Below are positions 11,315 to 23,200 of a stretch of 64,000 nucleotides of DNA, in pieces. Position 1 is the first letter of the stretch. Each line of letters begins with the position of its first letter. The notes beneath the pieces were generated by a model. It was given only the letters and a program-made list of their open reading frames with translations. It did no database searches and was not told the origin of the DNA. The DNA comes from Amylostereum areolatum. Lineage: Eukaryota; Basidiomycota; Agaricomycetes; Russulales; Stereaceae. The position numbers and the translations under genes were made by a program. The stretch lies in contig SAXG01000029.1 of assembly GCA_012932865.1 (NCBI GenBank), positions 186,001 through 250,000 on the forward strand. Direction: 5' to 3'.

Positions 11315-12052
11315 TTATTGCCGTTTGCAGTAAAGTTGGCGCGCGACGCGCGCCGCAACTTTTTGCGCTTCTTGAGTCCCCCCAAAGATGTACCTCTAGC
11401 TCCTTCAATTCCTACACGATTCCCGTAAATAATAGTGCGTTTTGATCGTACAGTCGAGGCGATTTGCGCCCCGTGGTTTTTGTTCCGAAAATGTGAATGT
11501 TATGTGATGTCAGAAACACCCCCTCCCCAGAGGAAGATGTCCCTCCTGCATCAGAAGGAGTGCACCTCCCTTTGAACTGAGCACACAGAAAACATTTTAT
11601 ATATTACAGTTTGTGAGCCCCATGGTTTTTGGGTCCATATATATGTGATAAGAACTGGAGTTGCTTGAAAGAGAACCATAAGGTTGTATGTACAAGAGCT
11701 TGAGGATAGAACAATGTTCACTTATAATCTGGAATGAATAACCATGGGGCTCACACACTGTGATATATAAAATGTTTTCTGTGTGCTCAGTTCAAAGGGA
11801 GGTGCACTCCTTCTGATGCAGGAGGGACATCTTCCTCTGGGGAGGGGGTGTTTCTGACATCACATAACATTCACATTTTCGGAACAAAAACCACGGGGCG
11901 CAAATCGCCTCGACTGTACGATCAAAACGCACTATTATTTACGGGAATCGTGTAGGAATTGAAGGAGCTAGAGGTACATCTTTGGGGGGACTCAAGAAGC
12001 GCAAAAAGTTGCGGCGCGCGTCGCGCGCCAACTTTACTGCAAACGGCAATAA
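11315..12052. mobile_element. Foldback TIR element with 11-bp duplication (Mutator-like)
   Basis: Two 313-bp arms (11315-11627 and 11740-12052) are inverted copies with two visible mismatches, around a 112-bp centre. Termini read TTATTGCCGTTTGCAG inward on both sides. The exact 11-mer TTTAATTTAAT flanks it (11304-11314 and 12053-12063). Long TIRs with 9-11 bp duplications are characteristic of Mutator-like elements. No transposase is encoded, so it is non-autonomous. Near-identity of the arms points to a recent insertion or gene conversion. Confidence 0.85.
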
Positions 12053-12063
12053 TTTAATTTAAT

Positions 12064-13172
12064 GTATTACATGCTTATTTTATCTACACTACATCTACCC
12101 GCACCCGTACAAAAGCACGAGCAGGTGCAGGCGAGTTGAGGGCAGGGACATGGGAGGGGATACGTGCGCGTTGAGGGTGCGTCAAGGGCGAGGAGGGCAG
12201 GTGTCGAGGGCGACGATGCAGGTATGTCGCGGGCGAGAATGAGGGCCAGATGTTGAGGGCGTGCGGGGGCGGCAAGGGTGGGTACGCCTGGGAGTTAAAG
12301 GCGAATGCACGCGGGCGTCGAGCGCGCCGATGAGGGCGAGGACGCGGGAAGGAACGCAAGCGCATTGAGAACGAGGAGGCCGGGGTGTCGAGGGCGGACG
12401 CGCACGGGCGTTGACGGCGGACGCGCGCTGGCTTTGACAGCGGACGCGCGTGGGTGTTGAGGGCATGCGGGCGTGACGAGGGCAGGTATGCACGCATCGA
12501 GGACGGATGCACGTGCACGGACACGCAACAACGGTGCGGGAGCTGGTGCGGGTGCAGGCGAGGATGTGTTGTGGGCGGGGACGGGTGCGCGTTGAGGGCC
12601 GGGGGCGCGCATTTGAAGCCGTAGGCGTATGCGCAGGCGCGGGCCTGTTGAGGGCGAGGGAGTGGGTGCAGGCATATGAATGACCCATTGAGGGCGCAGA
12701 CGAGGGTCGGGCGTGCGCGAGGGCAGGGCGCGCGGGCGCGGTTGTTAGGGGCGCGTGGGCGTGGTTGTTAGGGGTGCGCGGGCGCCGCAGGTCATGGGCG
12801 CGCGGTTGTGAGCGGGGTGTGGGTAGGCGTGCGCATCGAGGGTGCGCGGGCGTGGCCGTGTTGAGGGCGTGGCCATGTTGAGGGCATAGCCGTGTTGAGG
12901 GCGTGGGTGCGGGCACCGAGAGCGCGCGGGGGCTGGCGTTGCAGGAACGCAGGCGCGGCAGCTTGAGCGCATGGACATTGAGGGCGCATGGGCGGGGATG
13001 CCGAGGGCACGCGGGCGCGCCTGGCTTGTGGGCGGGCGGGCGTGGTGGTTGAGGGCGAGGACGTGGATGCTGAGGGCGCGGGGGTTGGTCTGGAGGGCGC
13101 AGGCGCACGGGAGAGGGCTGTTGAAGGCGAGCGGGAGCACGAGCGTTGAAGGCACACGCGTGGGCTGAGACA
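12064..13172. repeat. GC-rich degenerate minisatellite (part 1)
   Basis: About 1.1 kb of imperfect repeats built on a GTTGAGGGCGxG / CGTCGAGGGCGCGxGGGCG core, unit roughly 18-24 bp. Long frames on the minus strand give only Pro/Arg/His/Ala repeats and are taken as by-products of composition. The array resumes on the other side of the hAT-like element. Confidence 0.75.
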
Positions 13173-13180
13173 GCGTGGCT

Positions 13181-13835
13181 TAGAGCTCTTCACGAGTGCA
13201 CTCTTACAGGGACCTGCAACCTTGAGACAGGTACCTGTGGCTCCAGATCTTATACTCCCACTCTCACGAGTATCAGGCACACAGGTATCTGTGGCACGGA
13301 TACTCCCACTCGCGGATACACAGGTATGACAAGTACCTGTCGTTCCTAGAAAATATGATACAAGCAGCAGTAGTGGCCTTCTTAGACTCATCTTGGAAGC
13401 TCTGTTAGGCATATTGACACTCCATCTTCAAGGCAAGGATAATGCTAGTAACATTTAAGTACAGGTAAACATGTATCAGAGTATGATACAGCATACCGCA
13501 CAGAGCTTTCAGCTATATATGTGAGGGGAGGAGAGGAAATAGATGAGAAAGGGGCCACAATAGAAACAACAGTACATAAGGATCTACAAGAGAGAATGCT
13601 TATATCAATCCAACAGCCATTATCTGTAATTATATCAAGATCAACCCTGCCAAAGTACCTGACAGGTATTTGACAGGTACTTGCACAGGTAACCTGTGAG
13701 CTCAAAAGTCATACCTGTACTCTCACGAGTATCAGGCACACGAGTACTCGTATCCGCGGATGGCAATACCCACGGATGTGCCTTACAGGTACTCATACAG
13801 GTACTCACGAGTATAGCCACTCGTGAAGAGCTCTA
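13181..13835. mobile_element. hAT-like non-autonomous element
   Basis: 655 bp with an 18-bp perfect terminal inverted repeat TAGAGCTCTTCACGAGTG, flanked by the 8-bp duplication GCGTGGCT (13173-13180 and 13836-13843). An 8-bp duplication is the hallmark of hAT transposons. Inside both ends are clusters of subterminal motifs (ACAGGTA/TACCTGT and ACTCACGAGTA), the kind of array hAT transposases bind. The central ~300 bp are AT-rich and encode nothing recognisable. Confidence 0.88.
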
Positions 13836-13843
13836 GCGTGGCT

Positions 13844-14080
13844 GTCGGTGTGGGCGGGGAGCGTGTGGGCGCGGGCGAGCGCGTCGACGGTGATGGGTCC
13901 ACGTGGGCATCGAGGGCGCGGACGCGCGGGCGTCGAGGGTGCGGGTGCGCGGGCGTCGAGTGCGCGGGCGTGGGCGTGTTGAAGGTGCGGGCACGCAGGT
14001 GTCGAGGGCGCGGGCGTGCGGGCGTTGAGCTCTTGAGAGCGCGTGAGCATCGAGGGCGCGGGCGCGTCGACGGAGGGGGA
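13844..14080. repeat. GC-rich degenerate minisatellite (part 2)
   Basis: Same GTCGAGGGCGCGGGCG-type repeats as 12064-13172. Together the two blocks formed one array before the hAT-like insertion. Confidence 0.7.
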
Positions 14081-14200
14081 GCAAGGAGACGAGGACTCAG
14101 GCCTTCAAGTCCAGGAGGAGGAGGAAAAGGCGGAGGAGACGCCGTATCGCGTCTCGGCAGTTGCCAACTTGCCACGTCGCGAGCGCACGTGGATTGGTGG

Positions 14201-14258
14201 GATCATGACGTATTTTCGGGTCGTGTTTCAAAACACGACCGGAAAATATGTCATGATC
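14201..14258. repeat. Hairpin repeat 1
   Basis: 28-nt arms (14201-14228 and 14231-14258) with two mismatches and a 2-nt loop. The ends read GATCATGACGTATTTTCGGG. Similar in plan to the hairpins at 14485 and 27740. Confidence 0.65.
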
Positions 14259-14484
14259 TCCTCTTCTTCTCCCTCACCCTTTCCCCCTCCTTCCCCCGTC
14301 TCCCCTCTACTTACACCTCTCGCCATCGCCCTCGCCCTCGATGCGCACCGCACTCACCCTCGATGCGCGGTCACAGCCACGCGCCGTCGCCCTCGTCGCC
14401 CTCACCGCCACACGCCTGTTGCCGTCTTCCACAGGCAGGCAAGGATGCCATCACTCGTGTGATGGCTTCCTCACCCGCACGTGT

Positions 14485-14536
14485 TATGACATTTTTCGGA
14501 GTCCATTCCTGAGAATGGACTCCGAAAAACGTCATA
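14485..14536. repeat. Hairpin repeat 2
   Basis: 24-nt arms with one mismatch around CTGA. The arm starts TATGACATTTTTCGGAGTCC. A clear homologue lies at 27740-27791, so this is a dispersed hairpin family. Confidence 0.7.
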
Positions 14537-14559
14537 CTGTGTTCCGTCCTCGCCTCAAC

Positions 14560-15480
14560 ATTTCAACCTGCTCCAAACGCGCTCGCCCGCTTGTCCCCCT
14601 CCCCCGCCGTCACTCCCGTTCTCGTGCCGCCTCCTCTCTCAACGCATCAACAACGCGCTTCAACAGCCGCCGTCGCCACCTTTGACACCATCCCCCCGCG
14701 TCCAAAGACGGCTTTTGGAGCGCCAGCGCACGAGCCGCACCTGAGGTACGTCCGTCTCCTATCCTCTCCTCTCTTGTCCTCGCCCCTCCTCCTCACCTTC
14801 TCTGCCACCTGCTCACGCCGCCACTCGTCCACGCCGCCACCTGCCCTTGCCGGCACCCACCCGTCACCGTCCCCGCCCTCGACGCCGATGTCCCTCCCTC
14901 AATGCACGCCTCCTCTCCCGCACGCCCCGGCCCCTCAAGCACACGCCCGCCCCCTCGACGTGCACGCCTGCGTCCCCACCCTCACCACACACACACACCC
15001 CCGCCTTCTATGCACGCACGACTCACGCCCACAACGCACCCGCCCGCCCGCCATCCACGCACACGCCCGCCACGCGCCCGTCTGCACATCTGCATGTCTG
15101 CACATCTGCACGTCTGCATGTCCACACGTCCGCACGTCCGCATGTCCGCATGTCTGCACGCTCCATGCATGCCTGCACGTCCGCATGTCCGCACGCTCCG
15201 TGCACACCCGCATGCCTGCACGCCTGCCGCACGCCCGCAGCGCATGCCCACATGCCGCATGCCCAGCCCTTGACACGCACGCACCCCGCCGTCAACGCGC
15301 ACCCTCCACCTGGCCCTCGCTGCACATGGCCCCCTCGCCTTCAGCACGCCCGCACCCGCACCTGCGACACGCGCGCGCGCGCACTCGACCTGTACGCGCG
15401 CACTCGACCTGTACGCGCGCCCCCCTCGTGCTCGACGTGCGCGACCCCCGCGCTTGACGCGTCCCTTGGCTTCACGCCCG
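14560..15480. repeat. C-rich minisatellite and low-complexity block
   Basis: C-rich counterpart of the G-rich arrays, with CCCTCGACG-type units near 14870-14960. There is a tight array of 8-10 bp units (TCTGCAYG / TCCGCAYG) at about 15085-15200, and two copies of GCGCGCACTCGACCTGTAC at 15385-15420. Overlapping frames of His/Pro/Arg/Ala repeats are judged non-coding. Confidence 0.6.
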
Positions 15481-15872
15481 GCTGGTGCTACTCGTGCAGC
15501 GCACAAGTACATAGGCCGAGCGTGTATATGCCATAAGAGGGTTCGAGGATTGGGATGAGGGTCTTGGTGTGTGCAGGGGGGCAGCATCAAAGAAAATCGG
15601 CAGTTTCCAAGCCGAGGTGAGTGTCGAGACGAGCGATATTAGTGTAACTCGAAAAAAATCAGACAAGACTGTAGAATAGAAGAATAGAAGTGTAGAAGTG
15701 TTGCCATCTATTCAAAAGTTTGTATTGAGACAATATGAGATGCAGAGGAAAGAACCTGGAATGGTTGTGAGATCAACTATCAATGGTTATACAAAGAATT
15801 GAAGAGAGCCTTCATGGAAAATGTAGCCGCGGTTGTATGGTAGTGTACAAGTTAATAGAAATCAGATTGTAT
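15481..15872. other. No gene recognised
   Basis: Unique-looking sequence of moderate AT content without recognisable coding or repeat signal. Confidence 0.35.
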
Positions 15873-15960
15873 CGGATTAACCCTAACCTTAACCGTCTGA
15901 GCGTCACAAATCGTCGCGCCTCTCCCAAAAAATGATGACATAATAAATGTTCCTAAAGGA
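15873..15960 (+). repeat. T repeat with telomere-like end (copy 1)
   Basis: It starts gattaaccctaacc (two CCCTAA-like units) and ends ataaatgttcctaaagga. An inverted homologue of the same length and order lies at 26037-26130, with the telomere-like ends pointing outward on both sides. TTAGGG is the usual fungal telomere repeat. Confidence 0.55.
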
Positions 15961-15966
15961 ATCGTA

Positions 15967-16005
15967 ATAAGGACAGTATCTCTTTTCCCTTTCCCTTAGA
16001 CTGTC
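15967..16005 (+). repeat. Family A LTR fragment, upstream half
   Basis: Matches the A LTR from ...ataaggacag to ...tagactgtc. Interrupted at 16006 by element D. The LTR continues at 24549 after the duplicated CTGTC. Confidence 0.75.
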
Positions 16006-16498
16006 TGTCATGAACGTTACCATTCCGGACATCTCGGACACCTCGGGGACCTCGGGGATAATATCCCAATTCATTTTTATTTTCATTTCTATCTGACTAC
16101 TCATCACTTAGTAACACTCCGTCACTCCGGTGGAGACTCGGCTTATCCTTGCTCCTTCCTGACGTCATGACTCCAGGCTCGTCTTATCATCGCTTCTCTT
16201 GACTCCACATGACATCATAATGCTGCGCATGACATCATGCCGCTCCGGACCCGGCTCATCCTTATTGTCTCGCTTACTGATCCTGCTGCGCATGTATCTA
16301 TACTTAGCTCTGCTTACTGACCGCCGTGTGTCGTAGCTTACTAAGTGACTCTGCCTCGTAGTATATAAGGGCTCCGTTCCTCCTGTACATATTCCCCATC
16401 TCGACCTGGTCAATACTACCGACCTTACTCCCCATCGCCCCTCTTCACTTGTGTCACACGTCGTCGCCTAGTGCTCGTCACTAAGGCCGTTGCTGACA
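16006..16498 (+). repeat. 5' LTR of D
   Basis: TGTCATGAACG...TTGCTGACA, 493 bp. TATATAAGGG begins at 16373. ATCTCGACCT at 16398-16407 is complementary to the primer-binding site. Confidence 0.95.
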
Positions 16499-16500
16499 TA

Positions 16501-16510
16501 AGGTCGAGAT
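16501..16510 (+). other. Self-priming primer-binding site, D
   Basis: AGGTCGAGAT, 2 nt after the LTR, is the exact reverse complement of ATCTCGACCT (16398-16407), which lies 18 nt past the end of the TATA box. Confidence 0.7.
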
Positions 16511-16972
16511 CTACTTTACCATCGCACTACCCGACGACCATCGTAGCGTAGCATACCTGTCTGTAGTAGACGCCTTATTGCGCTACTAACTCCACTTTTC
16601 CTTTGTGCCGCCTCGGATCATTGCCCCCAGCGTACGCGACTAGTCACCCCGATTCTGTGGTCGTGTGCACGCATCAGCGGCGCCGGCTTGACGTAACCGC
16701 GTTACGTTACACGTACTCGGGGCCCCTCGAACACCACGAGAACCCAGACGTGACAGTTGAAGGTGCACCTAACGGTGTAGGAGGCTAGTAAAAGCGACAA
16801 AGGGAAAGTGACCCGAGAAGTTCTTGGGCTCGTGACCCTTGAACGAAGAGACAGCCAACAGGCCGAGAAGGCTGAGGCAGACCGTCTTGCGATTGGAAAG
16901 ACCAGTGACATATCCCTCGACACCCGATCCCCTTGCCGTACTAGTAACCGTCCTCGACTCGGGGGCTAGTAC

Positions 16973-17728
16973 ATGGGAGAGGAACACCAAGCCTTGGAAG
17001 AAGAAAACTTCCATTTCCCCGACTTCGACTTCGTGTATGAACGCGAAGAATTCACAGCCGTCACCGAAATCGAACGTGACACCGCCATCACCGCCTACTT
17101 TGGCGACAACCTCTTCGACGCCCACAACTGGGTCTACGCCTCTGCGAGCAACCCTGATTGGGGATTTCGGGTTCGAGTTGACTGGACTCGGATCATCGTA
17201 TCAATTGAACAGGGCCATCCCCAGCTTGAGTTCCGGCCCTATTTCTCTGCAATCTACCGGAACGAACAACTACCAAATCAGTGGTACGGGCCCCACACCC
17301 CCATCCCCCTCTACACCACGACCAGCCCAGAAGGTGGGAGGCCAACGCCAACGCCAAGTCCGCCACCGCAAGAAGAAGGTTTCTGGACAGCCCCCAGCAG
17401 TCCCATCCCCTCAACCCACGAGGATTCAGATTCCAGCAGGTCCGCACCCAGTAGCTTGCGATCCCTGGACGGATCCCCGCGGATTTATCCACTTGGGCCT
17501 TGGACCATCGGAGACGGAGGAAGGAATTGGAAGCGAAACTAGACGAAGTCGACGACATCCTCGACCTATACCTCTCCGACACTACTACCCTCAGTCGACG
17601 ACGACTCCTTTGAATACGACCCCGACAACCTCGAGTGGGGAGAACCAGAAAACCTCAATAACAACGACTGGGATCAGATCCCCGTCCCCTACATCGCAAC
17701 CCCGCCCCAGATCCCTCGCCCGCTCTAA
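16973..17728 (+). CDS. orf0 of D, upstream of gag, unknown function
   Basis: From the ATG at 16973 (MGEEHQALEEENF) one frame runs to TAA at 17726-17728, with one in-frame TAG at 17540-17542. Around that stop the next frame also looks protein-like (KELEAKLDEVDDILDLYLSD, coiled-coil-like). Either a stop has arisen or two compensating frame changes occur. The first ~130 residues are acidic and aromatic-rich, then Pro/Ser-rich. It sits where A1 and A2 carry their own orf0. No known domain was recognised. Confidence 0.5.
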
Positions 17729-17731
17729 ACC

Positions 17732-19451
17732 GTGTCGTCCACTTACGGCTTACGCCCCCGTAGTCCCCATCCCCTCCCCCGAGGAATCACCGAAGAATAC
17801 CTCCGAAGGGAACGGAGATTTCTTTACTTCATCCACTTAGAAGGAGACGAAGAAGAAGACCAAGTCTACTTTGTTGACGGAGAGTGGTGTGCCGACGAAG
17901 AAGGAAATCAAGCCTTCACTGAAGCCGACCTCGCACTCATCGCCCTAGACTACGACCGACGCCAAGAACGTCTGAGGAACCAACCTCCCCCCGCACCACC
18001 CCCACCCCCACCATATAACCCACCACCTCGAACCTTCCAAGTCCAAACCCACACCGGACCCCTACGACCCCGCTCCCCCCCCTCATCCGCCTGGAACAGA
18101 AGACGAGCCATGGCCGCCACTGTCCTCAACCTGCCGCGCGGCCGATCAAACCAACTGCCCCGCCAACATCGCCGCATTCGCCCCCGTCATCGGAAACACC
18201 CGCTACGCGTTCCTTAATGGGATAGCGTACGAAGTCGCCAAATTCGAATTCACCGACGACCCGTTAAATGGAACACAATGGGCCTATGTCGACGCCGGAA
18301 ACTGGCACGCCTTCAGTGGCCTAATCATCGCCGCATTCACTCCCGCCGCCCCAGGAGCGCCTGCAGCCGCCACCGCTAAACGAAAAATCCACGCCGCCAA
18401 ACCGCGGGAGTATAGCGGAAAACGTTCTGAATACGCGGACTTCAAACATGAAGTCACTAGTTACATCGAAGCGGCCCCCCAAGACTTCATCAGTGAAATC
18501 GATCAAGTCCGCTTCATCCTCAGTTACATGAGGGAAGGCGCCGCCAAGGAATGGGCGCGCAACTTCAAAGACGCCAATGTCCTCACCGCCGGAACCACGG
18601 TCACGATGGCCAACTTCATCACTGCCCTCGACGCCTCCTTCGTCAGCACCTCGGATCAGCAGGACGCGCTCAATGAACTGGATCAGTTCAAAATGGGGAG
18701 CAAATCAGCCGATGAATTCTTCGTCAAATTCGAACAAATTGCGCGACGCGCTAACGTCATCCCCACCAACGACGACGCCTGGTTCCTTCGTATTCTCAAA
18801 GCCAACATCAAGATAGAGATACTGAAGAACATCTTCCGCAGCCCGCCGGTCCCCACCACATACACCGATTGGAAGAAACGCGTCACTGAGATGGACAATG
18901 CCTGGCGCGAAATCTCCGAAATGCACCGCGGACACCCCTCCTCCTCCACCCATACCACCTCCAAACCCAAAGACGTCAAAGATGCCACGGGTACCATTCA
19001 TGGAGGCGGTGGACAAGCCATGGACATAGGCGCCGTCGACACCAAGGGACGCTGCTTCAAATGTGGAATGACCAACCACATCTCCAAGGACTGCAAGGCG
19101 TCGGTCGAATACATCCGGAAAAAGTGGGGACGTGATCGCTACAGCACGTCTCCCAACTACAAAGGACCCCGCTCCTCGAACACCCCGCGACCACCTCCCT
19201 TCAAACGCAACCCCAACCAGCAAGCACGGTCCCAGACCACGGAAGAATTCGCTTCGCCCAAAGAATGGATTAACACTCTGGACGACGAGCAGCGAAAGAT
19301 GATCCTCCGCGCTCTGGTGGAAACCGACGGCAAAACCACGCCGACGCCCAAAACAGAAGCAAAGAAGAAGAAGAAGGACAAGGACAAGGTAGTCGACGAC
19401 AGGAGCACCAAGAGCGGTGGATCAGATGCCGACGCAGAGTCGGATTTTTAG
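17732..19451 (+). CDS. gag of D (one frame change)
   Basis: The N-terminal part (17732 to about 18080) reads in one frame. The rest reads +1 of it, with the switch near a run of eight C at 18075-18082. The second part has the gag helical region (SEYADFKHEVTSYIEAA, then MREGAAKEWARNF) and the CCHC knuckle CFKCGMTNHISKDC near 19055-19095, then a Lys-rich tail, ending ESDF-stop at 19451. It packages RNA as virus-like particles by analogy with other gag. No AUG was found in the expected position in the second frame. Confidence 0.75.
19444..19451 (+). promoter_or_regulatory. Candidate -1 frameshift site between gag and pol (D)
   Basis: Gag ends GAT TTT TAG. A -1 slip of the P-site tRNA on the T5 run reads GGA TTT TTA GAG and enters an open pol frame. 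Both A copies have the equivalent GAT TTT TGA junction with pol in the -1 frame (4273 and 45334). Confidence 0.5.
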
Positions 19452-20245
19452 AGGGGCGAAGGATGAACACGGCATCCAACGCCTCGAAACCAGTTTCTCG
19501 ATGGCCTCTTTCTCGCATTCTATCATCAGGACTCTCTGTACCCTCTCGTTTCCCTGACCCGGATTTCTTCAATCGTTGGCCCCATTCTCGTTTACGATCA
19601 CATGTACATCCCTCGCTGGAAAAGGACTCGGTGAAGACCGAGACTACGACGCGCGATGGCTGGGGCGCGTCGCTGGACACAATTAAATCCCCTCCTCCCC
19701 CGTATATGTCGCTCCGCACGTCCAACACGACGATAAACTGTAGCCCAGGTGAGAAGCCTGCCCTCAAGAAGGACGAAGAAAGGAAGAAATTCCCGGTCGG
19801 ATGGACGGCCTTCAACACCGTCGACTGGGCCGCCCTGAAAATCCTGGATCCAATCAAGCCGCGGACCTTCACATGGCCCGCGTTCAACCCCTTCCTCCGA
19901 GTGCCACCGGTGAAACTCCCTAAGACATCGCGCGCTCATGTGGGCACCATCCATGAGGAGGATACGGATGTCACCCAACCACCTCCCCGAGAGGAAAAGG
20001 GCATAGTTCGACCTCCTCAGGGCGGATACACGCCAGATCCTTCTTGCAAGGTCAGGGACACGAAGCCGGAAAACGGAGACGGGGGTTGCATTGACAGGGA
20101 AATCCCGGTAGGACCCGAGTTTAGCTCGGGACAGGGGAGGCGCGATGGCAGGGGCGCCCCCCACAGGTGTAGATACGTCACGAAAATATGCGTTACCAAG
20201 AACTGCGCAATGGACCTTGAAACGCTTAAGGGAAAACAAACCTGA
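19452..20245 (+). CDS. Pol leader of D
   Basis: A frame of about 260 codons in -1 relative to gag, from the gag stop to 20245, overlapping the main pol frame by 100 nt. It is rich in Pro, Lys and charged residues with no recognised domain. To join the main pol frame a +1 change is needed between 20145 and 20245. A run of six C at about 20157 is the obvious place for a length error or real indel. Confidence 0.45.
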
Positions 20246-23200
20246 AAGCGCGATCGCAGAACTACGGATATGGACTCATCATAAGCGACGAGAAGAAGCC
20301 ACCCACGAAGCCGTTCAAGAGATCGGCCGAATGGGAGACGAACAAGCGATCCAAGCCTTGCACGAGCTTCACTCACCCATGAGGTTCATACGATCAAACG
20401 GACGACGAGAGCAGATCAACGTCCCCATCCGGCTCCAGTTCGGTCCAAAGACAGTAAACGCCCAGGCCCTAATCGATAGCGGATGTACGGGGTCGTGCAT
20501 TGACGAAGCCTTCGTCAAAAAACACGACATCCCTACTAAGAAAACCGCACGACCGATTCCGGTTAAAAACGCAGACGGAACCCACAACTCAGGAGGACCA
20601 ATAACCGAGTACGTTACGGCGCATGTAACCATTCACGGACACGAAGAAGACCTTGACTTGGCGGTTTCACACCTCGGAATGAACGTCTACATCGGTCACG
20701 AATGGCTTCGACAGCACAACCCGTCGATCAATTGGACAGAAGGGACTATCACGTTCGACAGGTGCCCCCAGGAATGCCAACCCACGAAATTCAACATCAA
20801 TGAGAAAGATGAGGAAACACCTGACGAAGTCTACCCTCTAGAAGAAGGCGAACAATTATACGCCTTTGACTGGGAAGGTTACCAATCATCGACCTCGCTA
20901 TACGTCAGGACACTTGCTTCGGACATCGCCATTGCGGAAAACGCGAAGAAAAAGGCTCAAACCTTCGCGGAACGCGTCCCCTCGGATTATCACGAATTTA
21001 AGGACATCTTCGACAAAGACGACTTTGATAAACTCCCAAAAAGACGACCTTGGGACCACGCCATCGAACTCAAGCCCGATTTCACACCCGTAGATTGCAA
21101 AGTCTACCCATTGACGCTTGACGAGCAAGGGAAACTAGACGACTTTCTCGAAGAAAACCTACGCTCCGGACGCATCCGCAACTCAAAATCCCCGATGGCC
21201 TCACCGTTTTTCTTCATTAAAAAGAAAGACGGATCCCTCCGACCGGTGCAAGACTACAGACGGCTTAACGACATGACCATAAAAAATCGTTATCCACTCC
21301 CACTCGTACAGGAACTCCTCGACAAGTTAAAAGGAGCCAAGGTATTCACCAAACTCGACGTACGATGGGGATACAACAACGTCCGCATCAAGGAAGGAGA
21401 CGAATGGAAAGCCGCATTCCGCACCAACAAGGGACTCTTTGAACCAACGGTCATGTTTTTCGGCCTCACGAACTCGCCCGCCACCTTCCAAGCCATGATG
21501 AACGACCTCTTCCGAGACCTGATCCATGAAGGCATTGTAGTTGTCTACCTCGATGACATCCTGATCTTTACGGAAACGCTTGAACAACACCGGCAGGCCG
21601 TCAAACAGGTACTCCAAATCCTACGCGACAACAACCTGTACCTAAAACCGGAAAAATGCGACTTCGAGCAGGAAGAAATCGAATACCTAGGAATGATCGT
21701 AGGACACGGCAAGGTCCGAATGGACCCCGCCAAAGTCACAGCTATTACCAACTGGACCGCCCCCACGACAAAAAAACAATTACAATCGTTCCTCGGATTC
21801 TGCAACTTCTACAGACGCTTCGTACCGGGTTTCAGTCGAATCGCGCATGATCTAACCAAGCTCACGGGTCATACGGACTGGGAATGGACAGACGCTCAAC
21901 AAGTGGCCTTCGAAGAACTCAAACGGCGAATCACATCACAACCAGTCCTAGCCATTCCCACGGATAATGAAAAGTTCCGTGTCGAAGCCGATTCATCCGA
22001 CTACGCCACCGGAGCAGTACTATCGCAGAAGCAAGCCAACGGCCACTGGCACCCCATTGCCTACTTTTCCAAAGCACTGAGCCCAGCCGAACGCAACTAC
22101 GAAATCTACGATAAGGAACTGCTAGCGATCATGTCGGCCCTAGACGAATGGCGACAATACCTTATGGGCGCCCGACAACCATTCGACATATGGACCGATC
22201 ACCGTAACCTGACCTACTTCCGGAAGGTGCAGAAACTCAACCGACGACAAGCAAGATGGTTAATGGAGTTACAAGAGTACAACTTCACCCTGACGCATAA
22301 AGCCGGCAACCAAATGGGCAAGCCCGACGCCATTTCACGACAGGCGGGGCTTAAAAAGGGGGAAAATGACAACAAAGACGTCGTCCTCCTTAAAACCGAG
22401 CTATTCCGTGCACTCAGGACACCCGAAGGATCAGGAATAATGGTGGATGGACCGGAAAACGCCTTCATCACGCGCATAAAAGGGACAACCAAGCAGGATG
22501 ACTCAGTAAAAAGAGCGCTAGCCATGAAAGTCAAGGGATGGAAGGAACAAGAAAACAATCTTTTTACGTTCCAACAACGAATCTACGTACCCCGCGACAA
22601 AAAGCTACGCGCAGACATCATCCAGGCTCACCATGACGGACCACTCAATGGACACCCAGGACGCTACAAAACACACGAACTCATCACGCGCAACTATTGG
22701 TGGCCGGCAATACGAGACGACGTACGAAAGTACGTCGAAGGCTGCGAAACGTGCCAACGGAACAAAATACGCCACGACCAAATAGCCGCCCCGCTGCATC
22801 CACACGAGCCTCCCAAGGGACCATGGGAGCACGTCTCAATCGACTTTGTCATGCCGTTACCCGTCTCAGAAGGATACGACGCCATCTGTAATGTCAACTG
22901 CATGGGCACCAAGCAAGTCGTATTCTGGGCCACAACCAAAGACCTCACCGAAGACGAATTAGCCAAAGAATTCTTACGCAATGTCGTGCCCCATCATGGT
23001 GTCCCGCGAAAGATCGTCAGCGACCGAGGCAGCGTATTCGTCTCCAAATTCACGAAGGCCTTGTGCGAACAACTAGGAATTGAAGCCAACCCCTCCACGG
23101 CGTACCACCCCCAAACCGATGGACAAACCGAACGCTCCAATATGACGATGGAAAACTACCTCCGCATCTATGTAAACCATCGTCAGGACGACTGGGCCCA

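Noticed and set aside
12084..15590. Long overlapping frames rich in Pro, Arg, His and Ala (for example minus strand 12182-13108 and plus strand 14591-15457)
   Set aside because: They are produced by GC-rich tandem repeats, occur in several frames and both strands at once, and contain no domain. Treated as non-coding minisatellite.
8540..15970. A definite Helitron at 8547-15966
   Set aside because: No 5' TC, no 3' CTRR with hairpin at the junction, and no Rep/helicase gene was seen. Kept only as a hypothesis in the findings.
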